Positions 8,744 to 18,346 of a stretch of 64,000 bases of DNA are shown here, in pieces (position 1 is the stretch's first letter; each line of letters opens with the position of its first letter). Below the pieces are notes generated by a model that saw only the letters and a list, made by a program, of their open reading frames with translations, was not told the DNA's origin and searched no databases. The DNA lies in NCBI RefSeq assembly GCF_005871205.1, contig NZ_SWKM01000013.1, positions 434,001 to 498,000 of the forward strand, in the 5' to 3' direction. The DNA comes from Marinobacter alexandrii (GTDB lineage: Bacteria; Pseudomonadota; Gammaproteobacteria; Pseudomonadales; Oleiphilaceae). The position numbers and the translations under genes were made by a program.

Positions 8744-10231
8744 TCAGGGCTTCATCACAAGGTATACCGCCCGTCCCTGACGGATCACCCGCACCGACAC
8801 CGCCCGATCTTTCGGGAGCGCCTCGACAACCTCGCGAAACTCTTTGATCGATGTGACCTTTTCCCGATTGATCTCGGTAATCACATCGCGCGGACGAATG
8901 CCGGCCTCGAAGGCGGGCCCGCGGGCGATATCGGACACCACCACGCCACCGTCAATGCCGAGGGAGTCGACGAGTTCAGCCGGGAGGGGCTCGACGATCA
9001 TCCCCAGTGGGGCCGACGATGAATCCCCCCGGCTATCCGCCGGCGCGGCCTTCTGCTCGCCACCCTGCTCCGGCAACTTGCCGATTTCGACATCCAGCTT
9101 AATCTCTTCGCCGCCGCGCAGCACCGTAAGCTGGGCGGTTTCTCCAATGGGTGTTCTGCCGACCATCGGTGGCAGATCAGACGACAACTGCACGTCCTCG
9201 CCGTCATAAGCCAGCACGATATCGCCCGACTGCAGGCCAGCCTGCTGTGCCGGAGAGCCCTCCATCACTTCGGCCACCAGCGCGCCCCGGGGTCGCTTGA
9301 GACCAAAGGATTCGGCCAGGTCACGATTGACCTCCTGGATCAACACCCCAAGCCAGCCCCGCGCCACGGTGCCATTATCGCGAATCTGCCGAAACACATT
9401 CATGGCGTCATCGATGGGAATGGCAAACGAAACCCCCATGAAACCACCGGACCGGGTATAGATCTGGGAGTTGATACCGATCACGTCGCCATCGAGGTTG
9501 AACAGCGGACCACCGGAATTACCGGGGTTGATGGCAACATCAGTCTGAATGAACGGAACGTAGTTCTCGGTCGGCAGCGACCGACCAAGGGCGCTGACAA
9601 TACCGGCCGTTACGGTATAGTCGAATCCGAAAGGCGAACCAATCGCGAACACCCACTCGCCCACCTTGAGGTCGCGGGAACGGCCAATCCGCACCACCGG
9701 CAGGTCATCACCGTCTTCGATCTTCAGTACTGCCATATCCGAGCGCGGATCGGTCCCTACCAGCTTGGCCGGCAGCTCGCGACGATCGTTCAGGCGCACG
9801 ATGATTTCATCAGCCCCTTCCACCACGTGGTTGTTGGTGAGGACGTAGCCATCCCGGGACACAATGAAACCCGAACCCATGGAGCGGCGAGGCTGGGACT
9901 TACCCGGCCCACCACCAAAGGGTGACTGGGGACCACGGAAGAAATCCTGGAAGAACTCGGGCAGCTGTTCGAACTGCTCCTGATCAAACGGGGTGCCATC
10001 GAAGCCCTTGAAACGCTGCGAGCCGCTCTTGGGAGCGCTAGTGGTGGCGATATTGACCACTGCACTGGAGTTTTCCTCCACCAGTTCGGTGAAATCGGGC
10101 AAGCTGGCAGCAGCGACACCCTGACTCCAGAAAACCGAAACCATGACGGACAGCATCAGCAGAGCACAGAATCCTCTCCACACCCGGTTGGCAGGTGCAG
10201 GATAAGCGGCCTCTGTCAGTATTGTCGGCAT
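8744..10231 (-). CDS. mucD: Periplasmic serine protease MucD/DegP (Do family)
   Basis: HtrA-type protease and chaperone that degrades misfolded periplasmic proteins. The 495-residue product has an N-terminal hydrophobic signal region (about 20-42, ending VAAA), a trypsin-like domain and two PDZ domains (about 290-375 and 400-490). The catalytic triad is visible as His135 (TNNHVVEGAD), Asp165 (DPRSDMAVLK) and Ser239 (GNSGGPLF). The linker after the signal is rich in Gly, Phe and Pro. A Shine-Dalgarno GGGAG precedes the ATG. It is the last gene of the rpoE-rse cluster, 92 bp after rseC, as algU-mucA-mucB-mucC-mucD are in pseudomonads, where MucD restrains sigma-E activation. A hairpin terminator follows. 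Confidence 0.95.
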   Translation of the reverse strand: MPTILTEAAYPAPANRVWRGFCALLMLSVMVSVFWSQGVAAASLPDFTELVEENSSAVVNIATTSAPKSGSQRFKGFDGTPFDQEQFEQLPEFFQDFFRGPQSPFGGGPGKSQPRRSMGSGFIVSRDGYVLTNNHVVEGADEIIVRLNDRRELPAKLVGTDPRSDMAVLKIEDGDDLPVVRIGRSRDLKVGEWVFAIGSPFGFDYTVTAGIVSALGRSLPTENYVPFIQTDVAINPGNSGGPLFNLDGDVIGINSQIYTRSGGFMGVSFAIPIDDAMNVFRQIRDNGTVARGWLGVLIQEVNRDLAESFGLKRPRGALVAEVMEGSPAQQAGLQSGDIVLAYDGEDVQLSSDLPPMVGRTPIGETAQLTVLRGGEEIKLDVEIGKLPEQGGEQKAAPADSRGDSSSAPLGMIVEPLPAELVDSLGIDGGVVVSDIARGPAFEAGIRPRDVITEINREKVTSIKEFREVVEALPKDRAVSVRVIRQGRAVYLVMKP

Positions 10232-10323
10232 GTTGTTCTCCCTTAGATTTATGTCATCACACTAATTTTTTAGGGTCGACGAAGCGTTTTTCAACTTAAA
10301 AAACGGTAGGGTTTTAGTACAGA

Positions 10324-10773
10324 TCAGGCCCACTGCTCGGTGGCAATGCGGTTTACCCGAAGCAGATGCGGCTGGTAACGGTCACCCCGACCAGTCTGAA
10401 GTCGTCGGCCAATCCAGAAACCTGCGGCCAGTCCAGTCACCGCCCCCGCAATAGCCCCAGCATCCATGCCACCTGACAACCGGTGGCCGGCGATACTCGC
10501 CAGCACCATGAGCAACAGCGGCAAAGCATAGACCATCAGCGAAGCGGACAGCAGGGCCTGCTCATCAATACCGAGGGTCACCTCGTCACCAACCTGGGCG
10601 CTCACCGTGTTGTGGACCAGCACTTGATTGGCGCGTCCGCCGGAGGCAGATGCCAGCACCCGCTGACCGCAGCCACTGCGGGCCGAGCAATTTTCACAGG
10701 CGCTTTGGCGAATGGTTTGAACCCAGGCCTGCTCACCTTTGAGTGCGATTACGGTTCCGGTTTCAGTAATCAT
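10324..10773 (-). CDS. rseC: Sigma-E regulatory protein RseC/MucC
   Basis: A 149-residue inner-membrane protein of the SoxR-reducing/RseC family. An N-terminal domain carries the cysteine cluster CENCSARSGC that is typical of RseC and may hold a redox centre. Two adjacent hydrophobic segments follow (about 73-93 and 98-118). In the family it acts as a minor modulator of sigma-E and in electron transfer to SoxR. The start codon overlaps the rseB stop by 4 bp (ATGA), indicating translational coupling. Confidence 0.93.
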   Translation of the reverse strand: MITETGTVIALKGEQAWVQTIRQSACENCSARSGCGQRVLASASGGRANQVLVHNTVSAQVGDEVTLGIDEQALLSASLMVYALPLLLMVLASIAGHRLSGGMDAGAIAGAVTGLAAGFWIGRRLQTGRGDRYQPHLLRVNRIATEQWA

Positions 10774-11816
10774 GAATCGTCCGAATGGAGTGCCAGTGCA
10801 TCGTCAACACGCACCGATTCCGCCACCTTACGTGCGGTCGTGGGCGGAACCTCGCCCACCACGGTCACCAGGAACCTGGCATTGCCGGCATCAAGCTCGC
10901 GCATGTATACGGTAGTGGCGCCGATACGGGATGCACCGACGGGCATCCTGACCGCACCCTCCAGTTCAACGAACACAGAAAATGCCGCCACGCCGTCGGA
11001 AAACGCTACAGCCCGCCCTGGACCGGAGCGCGGCGCTGCGGCCGGCACAAACCCGGGCGGTCGCCACCCCAGGTCCCAGCCATTCATGACGGAGCTCTGA
11101 ACCGGCTGCGGGGCTGGCACATCATCGAGGTTGTGGGTCACTTCGCGACCCTTGGTCTGGATCTCGAACTCACTTTCGGCAAGATCATCCGTTATTTCCA
11201 GACTGGTGAACTGGAAATTCTCCAGGACCTTGCCACCGGGCTCGCCCACATGACTCTTGACCAACAGACCACTGGTTTTCTCGAGCCAGAGGCGATGGTT
11301 GTATCGGTGGGGATCTTTGGCGGTTAACGCGATGATCACTGAGTCATAGCCGGCGACACGATCTTCGCCGACCAACTCGGCCTTGTACCAGCGGCTAACC
11401 GGCACCAGTTCGTTGGCGTAGGCCTCGGCAAATGGACCGGATGGAATTACCTGATCCAGCCGAACCTCTCCTTGCTGGGGCAACACGCACACCACGTTCA
11501 TGCCCTTGCGGACAATCTCACCATCGCCACCATCCTGCAGAACCAGGCGTTCGTGGACCATGCCGTCTACGAACCGATGCGCAATACGCATGGAATGCAC
11601 CCGGTCACCTCGGGCGTACACGAACACGCCCCGGTAGGAAGTCATATTCAGCGCCGGTCCGAGGCGCTCCAGCCACTGGCTAGCCTGGCCTGGTTCTCTC
11701 GCCGCCAGCGGACTGGCAACCAGCAGCACCAATGCCGCGGCAGCCATAAGATGACGCCAGCCTCGATACAGAAGACCGACCCTCCACTTAGACGAACTGA
11801 ACCTGAAAACTAACAT
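10770..11816 (-). CDS. rseB: Sigma-E negative regulator RseB/MucB
   Basis: Periplasmic protein that binds the anti-sigma factor RseA and shields it from proteolysis until lipoprotein or LPS signals accumulate. The 348-residue product has an N-terminal signal peptide (hydrophobic core about 24-38, ending SPLAA). The MucB/RseB lipid-binding-like domain follows, with SYRGVFVYARGD and VHERLVLQDG, and then the smaller C-terminal domain (GWDLGWRPPGFVP). The start overlaps the rseA stop by one base (TGATG). Confidence 0.95.
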   Translation of the reverse strand: MLVFRFSSSKWRVGLLYRGWRHLMAAAALVLLVASPLAAREPGQASQWLERLGPALNMTSYRGVFVYARGDRVHSMRIAHRFVDGMVHERLVLQDGGDGEIVRKGMNVVCVLPQQGEVRLDQVIPSGPFAEAYANELVPVSRWYKAELVGEDRVAGYDSVIIALTAKDPHRYNHRLWLEKTSGLLVKSHVGEPGGKVLENFQFTSLEITDDLAESEFEIQTKGREVTHNLDDVPAPQPVQSSVMNGWDLGWRPPGFVPAAAPRSGPGRAVAFSDGVAAFSVFVELEGAVRMPVGASRIGATTVYMRELDAGNARFLVTVVGEVPPTTARKVAESVRVDDALALHSDDS

Positions 11817-12373
11817 CAGTAACCGCTACCCGTCGCACTCACGAGGCGGGCGTAACCCACCGATCCGCGACCGGCGCCAACACTGTTATGCTGGGCATGC
11901 TCCAGTAGGTACCGACTCATGTGTTCCCACTGTTCCTGATCGAGCCCCTGCAACGCCACTTCGTCCACCGGTTGCTCGGCGGCTGAATTGTTCGGTTCGG
12001 CGCTTGCCACCGTTGTGTCGGCCTTGGTGTCAGCCGATTCCCAACCGGCACCGGCACCAAAGCCCACCAGCAGCGCCATGGTTACCATGGCAACGGCTGG
12101 CCATTGCCAGCGAGCTGCCGACCTGGGCTCTGCCGGATCCGACTCGCTGATGCGCCGTGGCCGGCCATCCAGGACCTCCCGAACTGCCCCACTGACATCA
12201 ACGCCCTCAGCCAACGAGTGGTTCTTGTGCATCAACCCCCGCACCTGCTGCCAACGCTGCCACTGGTCGCAAACTTCGTCCTGCCGGCTGTGTGAAAGCA
12301 GTCGACGAACCGACAACTCGTCGGCTTCATCGTCCATCATGGCGGAAAGTGTTTCTCTGAGACGATCATCCAT
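11816..12373 (-). CDS. rseA: Anti-sigma-E factor RseA/MucA
   Basis: Inner-membrane anti-sigma factor that sequesters RpoE at the membrane and is cut by regulated proteolysis during envelope stress. The N-terminal cytoplasmic domain has ETLSAMMDDEADEL, the family hallmark. One membrane helix lies near residues 93-113 (WPAVAMVTMALLVGFGAG), followed by a periplasmic tail for RseB binding. The ATG at 12373 is preferred over a TTG five codons upstream because GAGGGTG lies at the right distance before it, giving 185 residues. It starts 15 bp after the rpoE stop. Confidence 0.93.
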   Translation of the reverse strand: MDDRLRETLSAMMDDEADELSVRRLLSHSRQDEVCDQWQRWQQVRGLMHKNHSLAEGVDVSGAVREVLDGRPRRISESDPAEPRSAARWQWPAVAMVTMALLVGFGAGAGWESADTKADTTVASAEPNNSAAEQPVDEVALQGLDQEQWEHMSRYLLEHAQHNSVGAGRGSVGYARLVSATGSGY

Positions 12374-12388
12374 CGGATGCACCCTCAA

Positions 12389-13006
12389 CTACGTCACTGA
12401 ATGATTGAGCAAAGGTCCGAGATACCGATCAACGGAATCACGGGCCCGAAAAATACGCGAACGAACGGTTCCGATCGGGCAGTCGAGAATCCGGGCGATG
12501 TCCTCGTAACTCAGCCCGTCATACTCCCGCAGCAAAAACGCCGAACGCAGCTCCTCCGGTAACTGGGATATCGCCTCGGTTAACGCTGTCTGGAGTTCTT
12601 CCCGCTGCAACAGACGTTCTGGCGAAGCAACGTCCCTAAGCCGACTGCCATCATCGAAATTCTCGGCCTCGGCCACGTCTGCACTACCCTGCGGCCTTCG
12701 CCCGCGCGACTCGAGGTAATTCTTGGCGGTATTGACCGCTATCCGATAAAGCCACGTGTAAAAGGCACTGTCACCACGGAACCGATCCATGGCCCGGAAG
12801 GCTTTGACAAAGGCTTCCTGGGTCAGATCCATCACTTCCTGACTGTCGTAAACGTAACGACTGATGATCGAAGCCACCCGCGACTGATACTTAACCACCA
12901 GCAGATCAAACGCCGAACGGTCGCCATTCCTCACCTTGCGGACAAGCTGAAGATCGGTCTGACTGTCGCTACGTTCGCCCTGTCGCGGGTCTTGGTCAGG
13001 TGTCAT
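12389..13006 (-). CDS. rpoE: Extracytoplasmic sigma factor RpoE/AlgU
   Basis: ECF sigma factor for envelope stress. Region 2 is clear (FDLLVVKYQ, MDLTQEAFVKAFRAMDRFRGDSAFYTW cannot be mistaken for another group), as are region 4 (LPEELRSAFLLREYDGLSYEDIA) and its DNA-binding helix (CPIGTVRSRIFRARD). The ATG at 13006 gives 205 residues. It carries about 12 residues more than AlgU before QLVRKV and has only a weak Shine-Dalgarno; an in-frame ATG at 13075 is the alternative. The longest open frame (to 13162) is unlikely because a sigma-E-type promoter overlaps it. It heads the rseA-rseB-rseC-mucD operon and is divergent from nadB. Confidence 0.93.
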   Translation of the reverse strand: MTPDQDPRQGERSDSQTDLQLVRKVRNGDRSAFDLLVVKYQSRVASIISRYVYDSQEVMDLTQEAFVKAFRAMDRFRGDSAFYTWLYRIAVNTAKNYLESRGRRPQGSADVAEAENFDDGSRLRDVASPERLLQREELQTALTEAISQLPEELRSAFLLREYDGLSYEDIARILDCPIGTVRSRIFRARDSVDRYLGPLLNHSVT

Positions 13007-13145
13007 GGACGGTTTGCCGGGCTTCCCTGTTTTCACGGCCAATGATCCGGCCTTTACGAGGTTTCGTTGGTTCATTATTGCTGTCCGGCGTCCATTGAGA
13101 AAGTCGGGCGCACCACCCAACAGGCGGCTGACCCTTTCAGGCCAA

Positions 13146-13172
13146 ATAGACAGCACGTGCAAAGTTTAGTTC
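13146..13172 (-). promoter_or_regulatory. Sigma-E-type promoter for the rpoE operon
   Basis: On the minus strand a GAACTA -35 (13167-13172) is followed by a 16-bp spacer and a TCTAT -10 (13146-13150). This fits the sigma-E/AlgU consensus GAACTT-N16/17-TCTGA or TCTAA. It lies in the rpoE-nadB intergenic region, about 140 bp before the rpoE start, consistent with the known autoregulation of this sigma factor. Confidence 0.7.
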
Positions 13173-13188
13173 AATAGGCATCCACATT

Positions 13189-14814
13189 ATGGCCCGCGAT
13201 TACGACCCAATGCCACAGTCCTACGAATTCGATGTCCTTGTTATCGGCAGTGGTGCTGCCGGCCTGACCGTTGCACTGAATCTGCCGGAACACCTGCGGG
13301 TCTGCGTATTAAGCAAGGCCGACATTTCCAGTGGTGCGACACTTTGGGCCCAGGGCGGGATTGCCGCGGTGCTCGATGACGACGATTCCACCGAGGATCA
13401 CATCCAGGACACCCTGGCCGCCGGAGCCGGACTGTGTCACGAGGATGCCGTCCGGTTTACTGTTGAGCACGGTCGGGAAAGCATCGACTGGTTGATCAAT
13501 TCCGGGGTCGCTTTCACCAAAGATGAAAACGCCCACTACCACCTGACCCGAGAAGGTGGCCACAGTCATCGCCGTATCATCCATGCGGCCGATGCGACCG
13601 GCCACGCAGTCTCCACCACACTGACAGAACAGGCGCTGGCGCGACCGAATATCGAGCTGATGTCCCGCCGGGTGGCAGTCGACCTGATCACCAACCGTAA
13701 GCTGTCGTTGCCTGGCAACCGCTGTGTGGGCGCCTATATCCTGAACCTGGAAGACAACCACGTTGAATTGTTCCGGGCCCGGTTTACCGTGATCGCAACC
13801 GGCGGTGCCTCCAAGGCCTATCGCTATACCACCAACCCGGATGGCGCGTCCGGGGACGGCATTGCCATGGCGTGGCGAGCCGGCTGTCGGGTTGCCAACA
13901 TGGAATTTAACCAGTTCCACCCGACCTGCCTGTACCACCCCCATGCCAAGTCATTTCTCATTACCGAGGCAGTCAGGGGTGAAGGCGGCCTTCTGAAACT
14001 GCCCGACGGCAGCCGCTTCATGGACCGTTTCGACGAGCGCGCGGAACTAGCTCCCCGGGACATCGTGGCCCGCGCCATCGACCACGAGATGAAGCGCCTG
14101 GGTGCTGATCATTTGTATCTGGATATCAGCCACAAGCCGGCTGATTTCATCAAGCACCACTTCCCGACCATCTATGAGAAATGCCTTGGCTTTGGCATCG
14201 ACATTACCCGTGAACCCCTGCCGGTGGTGCCGGCCGCACATTACACCTGTGGCGGCATTATCACCGACGAGCGCGCCCGCTCCGACATCAACGGACTGTA
14301 CGTGGTAGGCGAGGCGGGCTTTACCGGTTTGCACGGAGCCAACCGGATGGCCAGTAATTCCCTGCTGGAATGCCTGGTCTATGGTCGCTCGGCGGCGGCA
14401 GACATCGCCCGCCGGGAAGCGGACATTCCGCCAGCTCCCGACGCGCCGGACTGGGATGAAAGCCAGGTTCGTGACTCCGATGAGGACGTCGTGATCTCGC
14501 ACAACTGGGATGAGCTGCGCCACTTCATGTGGGATTACGTCGGAATCGTGCGCACCACCAAACGGCTGCAGCGTGCCAAACACCGCGTCGATCTACTGTC
14601 CAGGGAAATTGGCGAGTTCTACAGCAACTACCGGGTATCCAATGACCTGTTGGAATTGCGGAATCTGGTGACAGTATCCGACCTGATCATATGCTCGGCA
14701 CTGCAACGCAAGGAGAGCCGGGGGCTTCACTACACCCTTGATTTCCCCGGGCTGATCAGTGAAGCGAAGGACACCGTGCTGGTTCCAACTACCTACCGTA
14801 CGCTATCCCCCTGA
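13189..14814 (+). CDS. nadB: L-aspartate oxidase
   Basis: FAD enzyme that oxidises L-aspartate to iminoaspartate, the first step of de novo NAD synthesis. The 541-residue protein begins with a Rossmann FAD motif ([11 protein letters not shown]), followed by [11 protein letters not shown] and the active-site segment [17 protein letters not shown] and [20 protein letters not shown] are conserved in NadB and in the related succinate dehydrogenase flavoproteins. The first ATG (13189) is used; a second at 13210 aligns better with pseudomonad NadB but has no ribosome site. It is divergent from rpoE, an arrangement common in gammaproteobacteria. Confidence 0.95.
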   Translation: MARDYDPMPQSYEFDVLVIGSGAAGLTVALNLPEHLRVCVLSKADISSGATLWAQGGIAAVLDDDDSTEDHIQDTLAAGAGLCHEDAVRFTVEHGRESIDWLINSGVAFTKDENAHYHLTREGGHSHRRIIHAADATGHAVSTTLTEQALARPNIELMSRRVAVDLITNRKLSLPGNRCVGAYILNLEDNHVELFRARFTVIATGGASKAYRYTTNPDGASGDGIAMAWRAGCRVANMEFNQFHPTCLYHPHAKSFLITEAVRGEGGLLKLPDGSRFMDRFDERAELAPRDIVARAIDHEMKRLGADHLYLDISHKPADFIKHHFPTIYEKCLGFGIDITREPLPVVPAAHYTCGGIITDERARSDINGLYVVGEAGFTGLHGANRMASNSLLECLVYGRSAAADIARREADIPPAPDAPDWDESQVRDSDEDVVISHNWDELRHFMWDYVGIVRTTKRLQRAKHRVDLLSREIGEFYSNYRVSNDLLELRNLVTVSDLIICSALQRKESRGLHYTLDFPGLISEAKDTVLVPTTYRTLSP

Positions 14815-14862
14815 TCGGGGTGAGTTTTAGTCAACAACCCATTCAACCCAACGGAATCCGCT

Positions 14863-15135
14863 ATGCCCGAACACACTGCTTCCTCCGACCACACCGATTT
14901 TAACCGCATGTGGTGGCACAGCCGCCGCGGCATGCTGGAACTGGACAATCTCCTCATTCCGTTCATCGAGGAGGTCTACCGCGACCTTCCGAGCGAAGAC
15001 AAGGCTCGTTACAAGAAGCTGCTAAGCTGCGAAGACAACGACATATTTGAGTGGTTCATGCAACGGAGCCGGCCCGAAGATCCTGATCTGCAGCGCATGG
15101 TCGACATGATCGTGAATCGTGTCCAGCCGGATTGA
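14863..15135 (+). CDS. sdhE: FAD assembly factor SdhE
   Basis: A 90-residue SdhE/CptB family protein, a small helical chaperone that helps attach FAD covalently to succinate dehydrogenase and fumarate reductase flavoproteins. The family signature RRGMLELD (RGxxE) is present, as is [10 protein letters not shown] near the C-terminus. It lies 48 bp after nadB and overlaps the next gene by 17 bp. The sdhE-ygfX pairing is conserved in gammaproteobacteria. Confidence 0.93.
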   Translation: MPEHTASSDHTDFNRMWWHSRRGMLELDNLLIPFIEEVYRDLPSEDKARYKKLLSCEDNDIFEWFMQRSRPEDPDLQRMVDMIVNRVQPD

Positions 15136-15583
15136 GCTACCACTCCAGCCATCGCTAGCTGTTGGCCTGCTGGCCGCGACGCCGTGGCTGGCAATGGCCT
15201 GCTTCGTTCTGGTGGCAGGTGTCGCGGGTAAGGGCCTGCTGTTGCTGGGCCTTGCCCCCACTCTGGCCGGCGCATTCTTCCAATTCCGTGGCACCGGGTT
15301 GATGGGCGGCAAACGTGCCATTACCGCGCTGAAGGTTTCGGACGGACAGCTCTACGTGCAACTGGGCCATACCCGCACCGTTGCCATGGAAGTGGCCGGC
15401 GCCAGTCAGCTCGGCGCCGACCTGACAGTCTTGAAACTGCGGCCTGTCGGCACCAGATTATTCGCATATTCCGCGATTCTTCTGACCGGCAACCGCCTTG
15501 TTCGTGGTAACGTGCCGGAAGACGAATTTCGTCGCCTGAGGGTATGGCTCAGACTGGGTCGGTCTCAGCCAAGCCCCGTGTAA
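15119..15583 (+). CDS. YgfX/CptA-family membrane protein
   Basis: A 154-residue small inner-membrane protein starting at GTG inside the end of sdhE. Two hydrophobic segments (about 14-31 and 34-53) form a hairpin, followed by a basic cytoplasmic domain. Size, topology and position directly after sdhE match YgfX, described in enterics as the partner of SdhE and linked to cell division and cytoskeletal effects. Sequence conservation in this family is low, so the call rests mainly on context. Confidence 0.75.
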   Translation: MSSRIELPLQPSLAVGLLAATPWLAMACFVLVAGVAGKGLLLLGLAPTLAGAFFQFRGTGLMGGKRAITALKVSDGQLYVQLGHTRTVAMEVAGASQLGADLTVLKLRPVGTRLFAYSAILLTGNRLVRGNVPEDEFRRLRVWLRLGRSQPSPV

Positions 15584-15604
15584 AGCCCCGAGTTGGAGCA
15601 CTTC

Positions 15605-16618
15605 ATGACTGACGCGAAATCTCCGGTCACTGCAGACAGCGGCTCTGCCCCATTGACCGCCGACTTTCCTTTGCCTGAGACCGGCTGGTCGAGCCTGAGC
15701 AACCGGCTACTGGTGCGTATCAGCGGACCAGGCACCGACAAATTCCTGCAAGGTCAATTCAGCCAGCACCTGGATGAAGTCGTGACCGGATACTCGCCCC
15801 GCGCTGCCGCTGCCACCCCCAAGGGCCGGGCCTATTGCCTGACGCGTATGGTTCGTGACGGCGACGACGTGCTAATTGACCTGCAGCACGAACTGGCAGA
15901 CGGCATTCTGACCCAACTGCGCAAGTATCTGATGCTGTTCCGGGGCACCTCTGCTGAGGCCGTCAGCGAGGGGCGTGTGGTAGGCCTGTTTGGTACTGCA
16001 GACGCAAGCTCCCTGGCTGGCGACGGGCTCTGCGAGCTGAACCAGCCCGGCGATACGATGGCCGTTGACTGTGGTTTTCTGATTCGCGTCGAATCAACCG
16101 CCGATGGCCTCGACCGGTTTGAACTCTGGCAAACAGGGCCTAGTCAGGTCGCACTCAATGACGCCAATCAACGCCCGGAAGCCGACTGGCAGGCGTCGGA
16201 TATCGCCGCCGGAATTGCCAGCCTGACCGACCAGACCCGAGAAGCCTTCGTTCCCCAGATGCTGAACTGGCAACACGTCGGTGGCGTGCATTTCAAAAAA
16301 GGCTGCTACACCGGCCAGGAAGTTATCGCGCGGATGCATTTTCTCGGCCAGCTTAAGAAAAGCCTGTACCGCTGCCGGCTTGCCAAAACGGAAGCGCCGC
16401 AGCCCGGAGCACCTGTCCAAGCCGACGGTCGGTCAGTGGGCACAGTGGTCAATGCCATAGCGCTGGCCAACGGCAGCTGCGAATTACTCGCGGTAATCCG
16501 ACACGATGCCGCGGATAAGCAACTGTCGGTGGACGGTTACGCCGACGTCAGGCTGGATCTGCTGCCACTGCCCTACGCCGTACCTGAGCGAGAAAAAAAT
16601 CATCAGACAGATACATAA
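15605..16618 (+). CDS. ygfZ: YgfZ/GcvT-fold folate-binding protein
   Basis: A 337-residue tetrahydrofolate-binding protein of the GcvT-like fold, needed for the upkeep of certain iron-sulfur enzymes such as MiaB. The diagnostic motif KKGCYTGQEVIARMHFLG contains the conserved K-G-C-Y-x-G-Q-E with the functional cysteine. The ATG at 15605 is chosen because GGAG sits 6 bp before it; the frame also has a TTG at 15593. It lies 21 bp after ygfX and probably belongs to the same transcription unit. Confidence 0.92.
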   Translation: MTDAKSPVTADSGSAPLTADFPLPETGWSSLSNRLLVRISGPGTDKFLQGQFSQHLDEVVTGYSPRAAAATPKGRAYCLTRMVRDGDDVLIDLQHELADGILTQLRKYLMLFRGTSAEAVSEGRVVGLFGTADASSLAGDGLCELNQPGDTMAVDCGFLIRVESTADGLDRFELWQTGPSQVALNDANQRPEADWQASDIAAGIASLTDQTREAFVPQMLNWQHVGGVHFKKGCYTGQEVIARMHFLGQLKKSLYRCRLAKTEAPQPGAPVQADGRSVGTVVNAIALANGSCELLAVIRHDAADKQLSVDGYADVRLDLLPLPYAVPEREKNHQTDT

Positions 16619-16643
16619 GTTGACAGGAAAATCTCGGCTGATT

Positions 16644-16652
16644 TGCTATAAA
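16644..16652 (+). promoter_or_regulatory. Possible extended -10 promoter
   Basis: TGCTATAAA is a good extended -10 element in the gap between ygfZ and the HDOD gene. A TTGACA at 16620-16625 is 21 bp away, too far for a normal spacer. The element would start a transcript about 80 bp before the HDOD gene. Confidence 0.4.
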
Positions 16653-16735
16653 GTAACTTACTTATTTGATTTTCCTAGGGTCAGGTTATCTCTGACCGCC
16701 GGACCCCATTCCTGACAAGCGGATTGCAATTGACC

Positions 16736-17569
16736 ATGTCGAATATTGTCGAAACCATCAAGACCGAACTGACTGATGCCATTGAAAACGACAAGCTGCT
16801 GCTCCCCACGCTGCCGGAAGTCGCCCTGCAGGTCCGGGAGATCGCAGATAACGAAGATTCCGGCATTGCCGATCTGGTAAAGGTCATCAGCAACGACACC
16901 GCCTTGTCTGCCCGTATCATCCGGGTCTGCAACAGCCCGCTGTTTCGTGGTAGCCGCGCCATCGAGAATCTGAACATGGCGGTCAGCCGATTGGGCATGG
17001 CCTACACCAGCAACCTGGCAATGGGCCTGGCCATGGAACAGATGTTCCAGGCCACCTCAGATATGATCGACAAACGCCTGCGCGCAACCTGGCAAACCAG
17101 CACCGAAGTGGCCGGCGTCTGTCACGTGCTGGCCCAGCATTACACCCGGCTCAAGCCCGATCAGGCGACGCTGGCGGGACTGGTGCACCTGATTGGCGTA
17201 CTGCCGATTCTGCGCTACGTGGAAGACCAGGACATCCAGATCAGCAGCATCATGCTCGACAACGTCATTGATGAACTGCACCCACGCCTGGGCGCAACCA
17301 TTCTGAAGAAGTGGGATTTCCCGCCCGAACTGCAGAATGTGCCGCTAGAATATGCCAACTTCCAGCGCCAGGCCCCAGCCGCCGACTACGCCGACCTGGT
17401 CATGGTGGCCAACCTGCAGCTGGTCGCTGGCAGCGAGCATGCCTGGACTGAAATGGATTGGAGTGGCATTCCCGCATTCGAACGCCTGGGCCTTGATCCC
17501 AACATCGACATGAGCGAGGAAGAAGACCTGAACGCCCAGATGGAAGCCGCGATGGCGCTTCTACAGTAA
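16736..17569 (+). CDS. HDOD domain signalling protein
   Basis: A 277-residue cytoplasmic protein made essentially of one HDOD domain, a non-catalytic relative of HD-GYP phosphodiesterases found in signalling proteins. LLPTLPEVALQVREIADNED and ISNDTALSARIIRVCNSPLF are typical of the family. The catalytic HD pair is absent, as expected. The start is the ATG at 16736; a TTG at 16724 is also in frame. The tail is acidic. No output domain is fused, so its partner is unknown. It is convergent with ung. Confidence 0.88.
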   Translation: MSNIVETIKTELTDAIENDKLLLPTLPEVALQVREIADNEDSGIADLVKVISNDTALSARIIRVCNSPLFRGSRAIENLNMAVSRLGMAYTSNLAMGLAMEQMFQATSDMIDKRLRATWQTSTEVAGVCHVLAQHYTRLKPDQATLAGLVHLIGVLPILRYVEDQDIQISSIMLDNVIDELHPRLGATILKKWDFPPELQNVPLEYANFQRQAPAADYADLVMVANLQLVAGSEHAWTEMDWSGIPAFERLGLDPNIDMSEEEDLNAQMEAAMALLQ

Positions 17570-17611
17570 CTGCTGGGGATGATGGTCAAACTTGATGACC
17601 GGGGTTGATAA

Positions 17612-18343
17612 CTAGGGCTGATAGTTAGCGATCAGCTCGGCTTTGGAGGGCAGCGTCCAATCGATGGATGGCTGCCCTTTTCGTTGCAGCCATTCGTTCG
17701 CGCGGGAAAAGTGGCGGCAGCCGAAAAAGCCGCGATAGGCACTCAATGGCGAAGGATGCGGTCCTTCCAGCACCAGGTGTCGATCACGATCAATGTGCCG
17801 GCCTTTCTTGCGGGCGTAACCGCCCCAGAGCAAAAACACCACCCCTTCACGCTCACGATTGACGGTCTCGATCACCCTGTCGGTAAAGGTCTCCCAGCCT
17901 TTGCCCTGATGGGCGCCAGCCTGGCCCTGCGCCACGGTCAGCACACTGTTCAGCAACAGTACGCCGCGATCGGCCCACGGCTGCAAACAGCCGTGATCGG
18001 GTGTCTCGATACCGAGATCGCTTCGAATTTCCTTGAAGATGTTAACCAGTGACGGTGGCGTCGCCACCTCAGGTTGAACAGAAAAGCAAAGGCCGTGAGC
18101 CTGCCCGGGGCCGTGATAGGGATCTTGCCCGAGTATCACCACGGAGACATTGGCAAGAGGGGTGCTGTTGAGGGCATTAAAGCAGTGATCGCGAGCGGGG
18201 AACAAGGCCGTTCCGGCCTGCTCCTCGGCCGCCAGAAACTCCGCCAGCGCCCGCATGTAGGGCTGACGGAATTCATCACCAAGATGGTCGGACCAGCCCC
18301 GGTCAGGCCTGAGCTGATGCGCCAGAACCTCAACCGGGTGCAC
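17612..18343 (-). CDS. ung: Uracil-DNA glycosylase (family 1)
   Basis: Removes uracil from DNA as the first step of base-excision repair. The water-activating motif GQDPYHG (Asp74) and the leucine-loop motif HPSPLSAYRGFFGCRHF are both present in a 243-residue protein of normal length. The start is GTG, 3 bp after the lysS stop, with GAGGG in the lysS end as ribosome site, so it is probably coupled to lysS. Confidence 0.95.
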   Translation of the reverse strand: MHPVEVLAHQLRPDRGWSDHLGDEFRQPYMRALAEFLAAEEQAGTALFPARDHCFNALNSTPLANVSVVILGQDPYHGPGQAHGLCFSVQPEVATPPSLVNIFKEIRSDLGIETPDHGCLQPWADRGVLLLNSVLTVAQGQAGAHQGKGWETFTDRVIETVNREREGVVFLLWGGYARKKGRHIDRDRHLVLEGPHPSPLSAYRGFFGCRHFSRANEWLQRKGQPSIDWTLPSKAELIANYQP

Positions 18344-18346
18344 GGC

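Noticed and set aside
13007..13162. N-terminal extension of RpoE up to 13162
   Set aside because: A sigma-E-type promoter lies across that start and homologs begin near the ATG at 13006.
16620..16652. TTGACA with TATAAA as a full sigma-70 promoter before the HDOD gene
   Set aside because: The spacer is 21 bp, too long; only the extended -10 part is kept, at low confidence.
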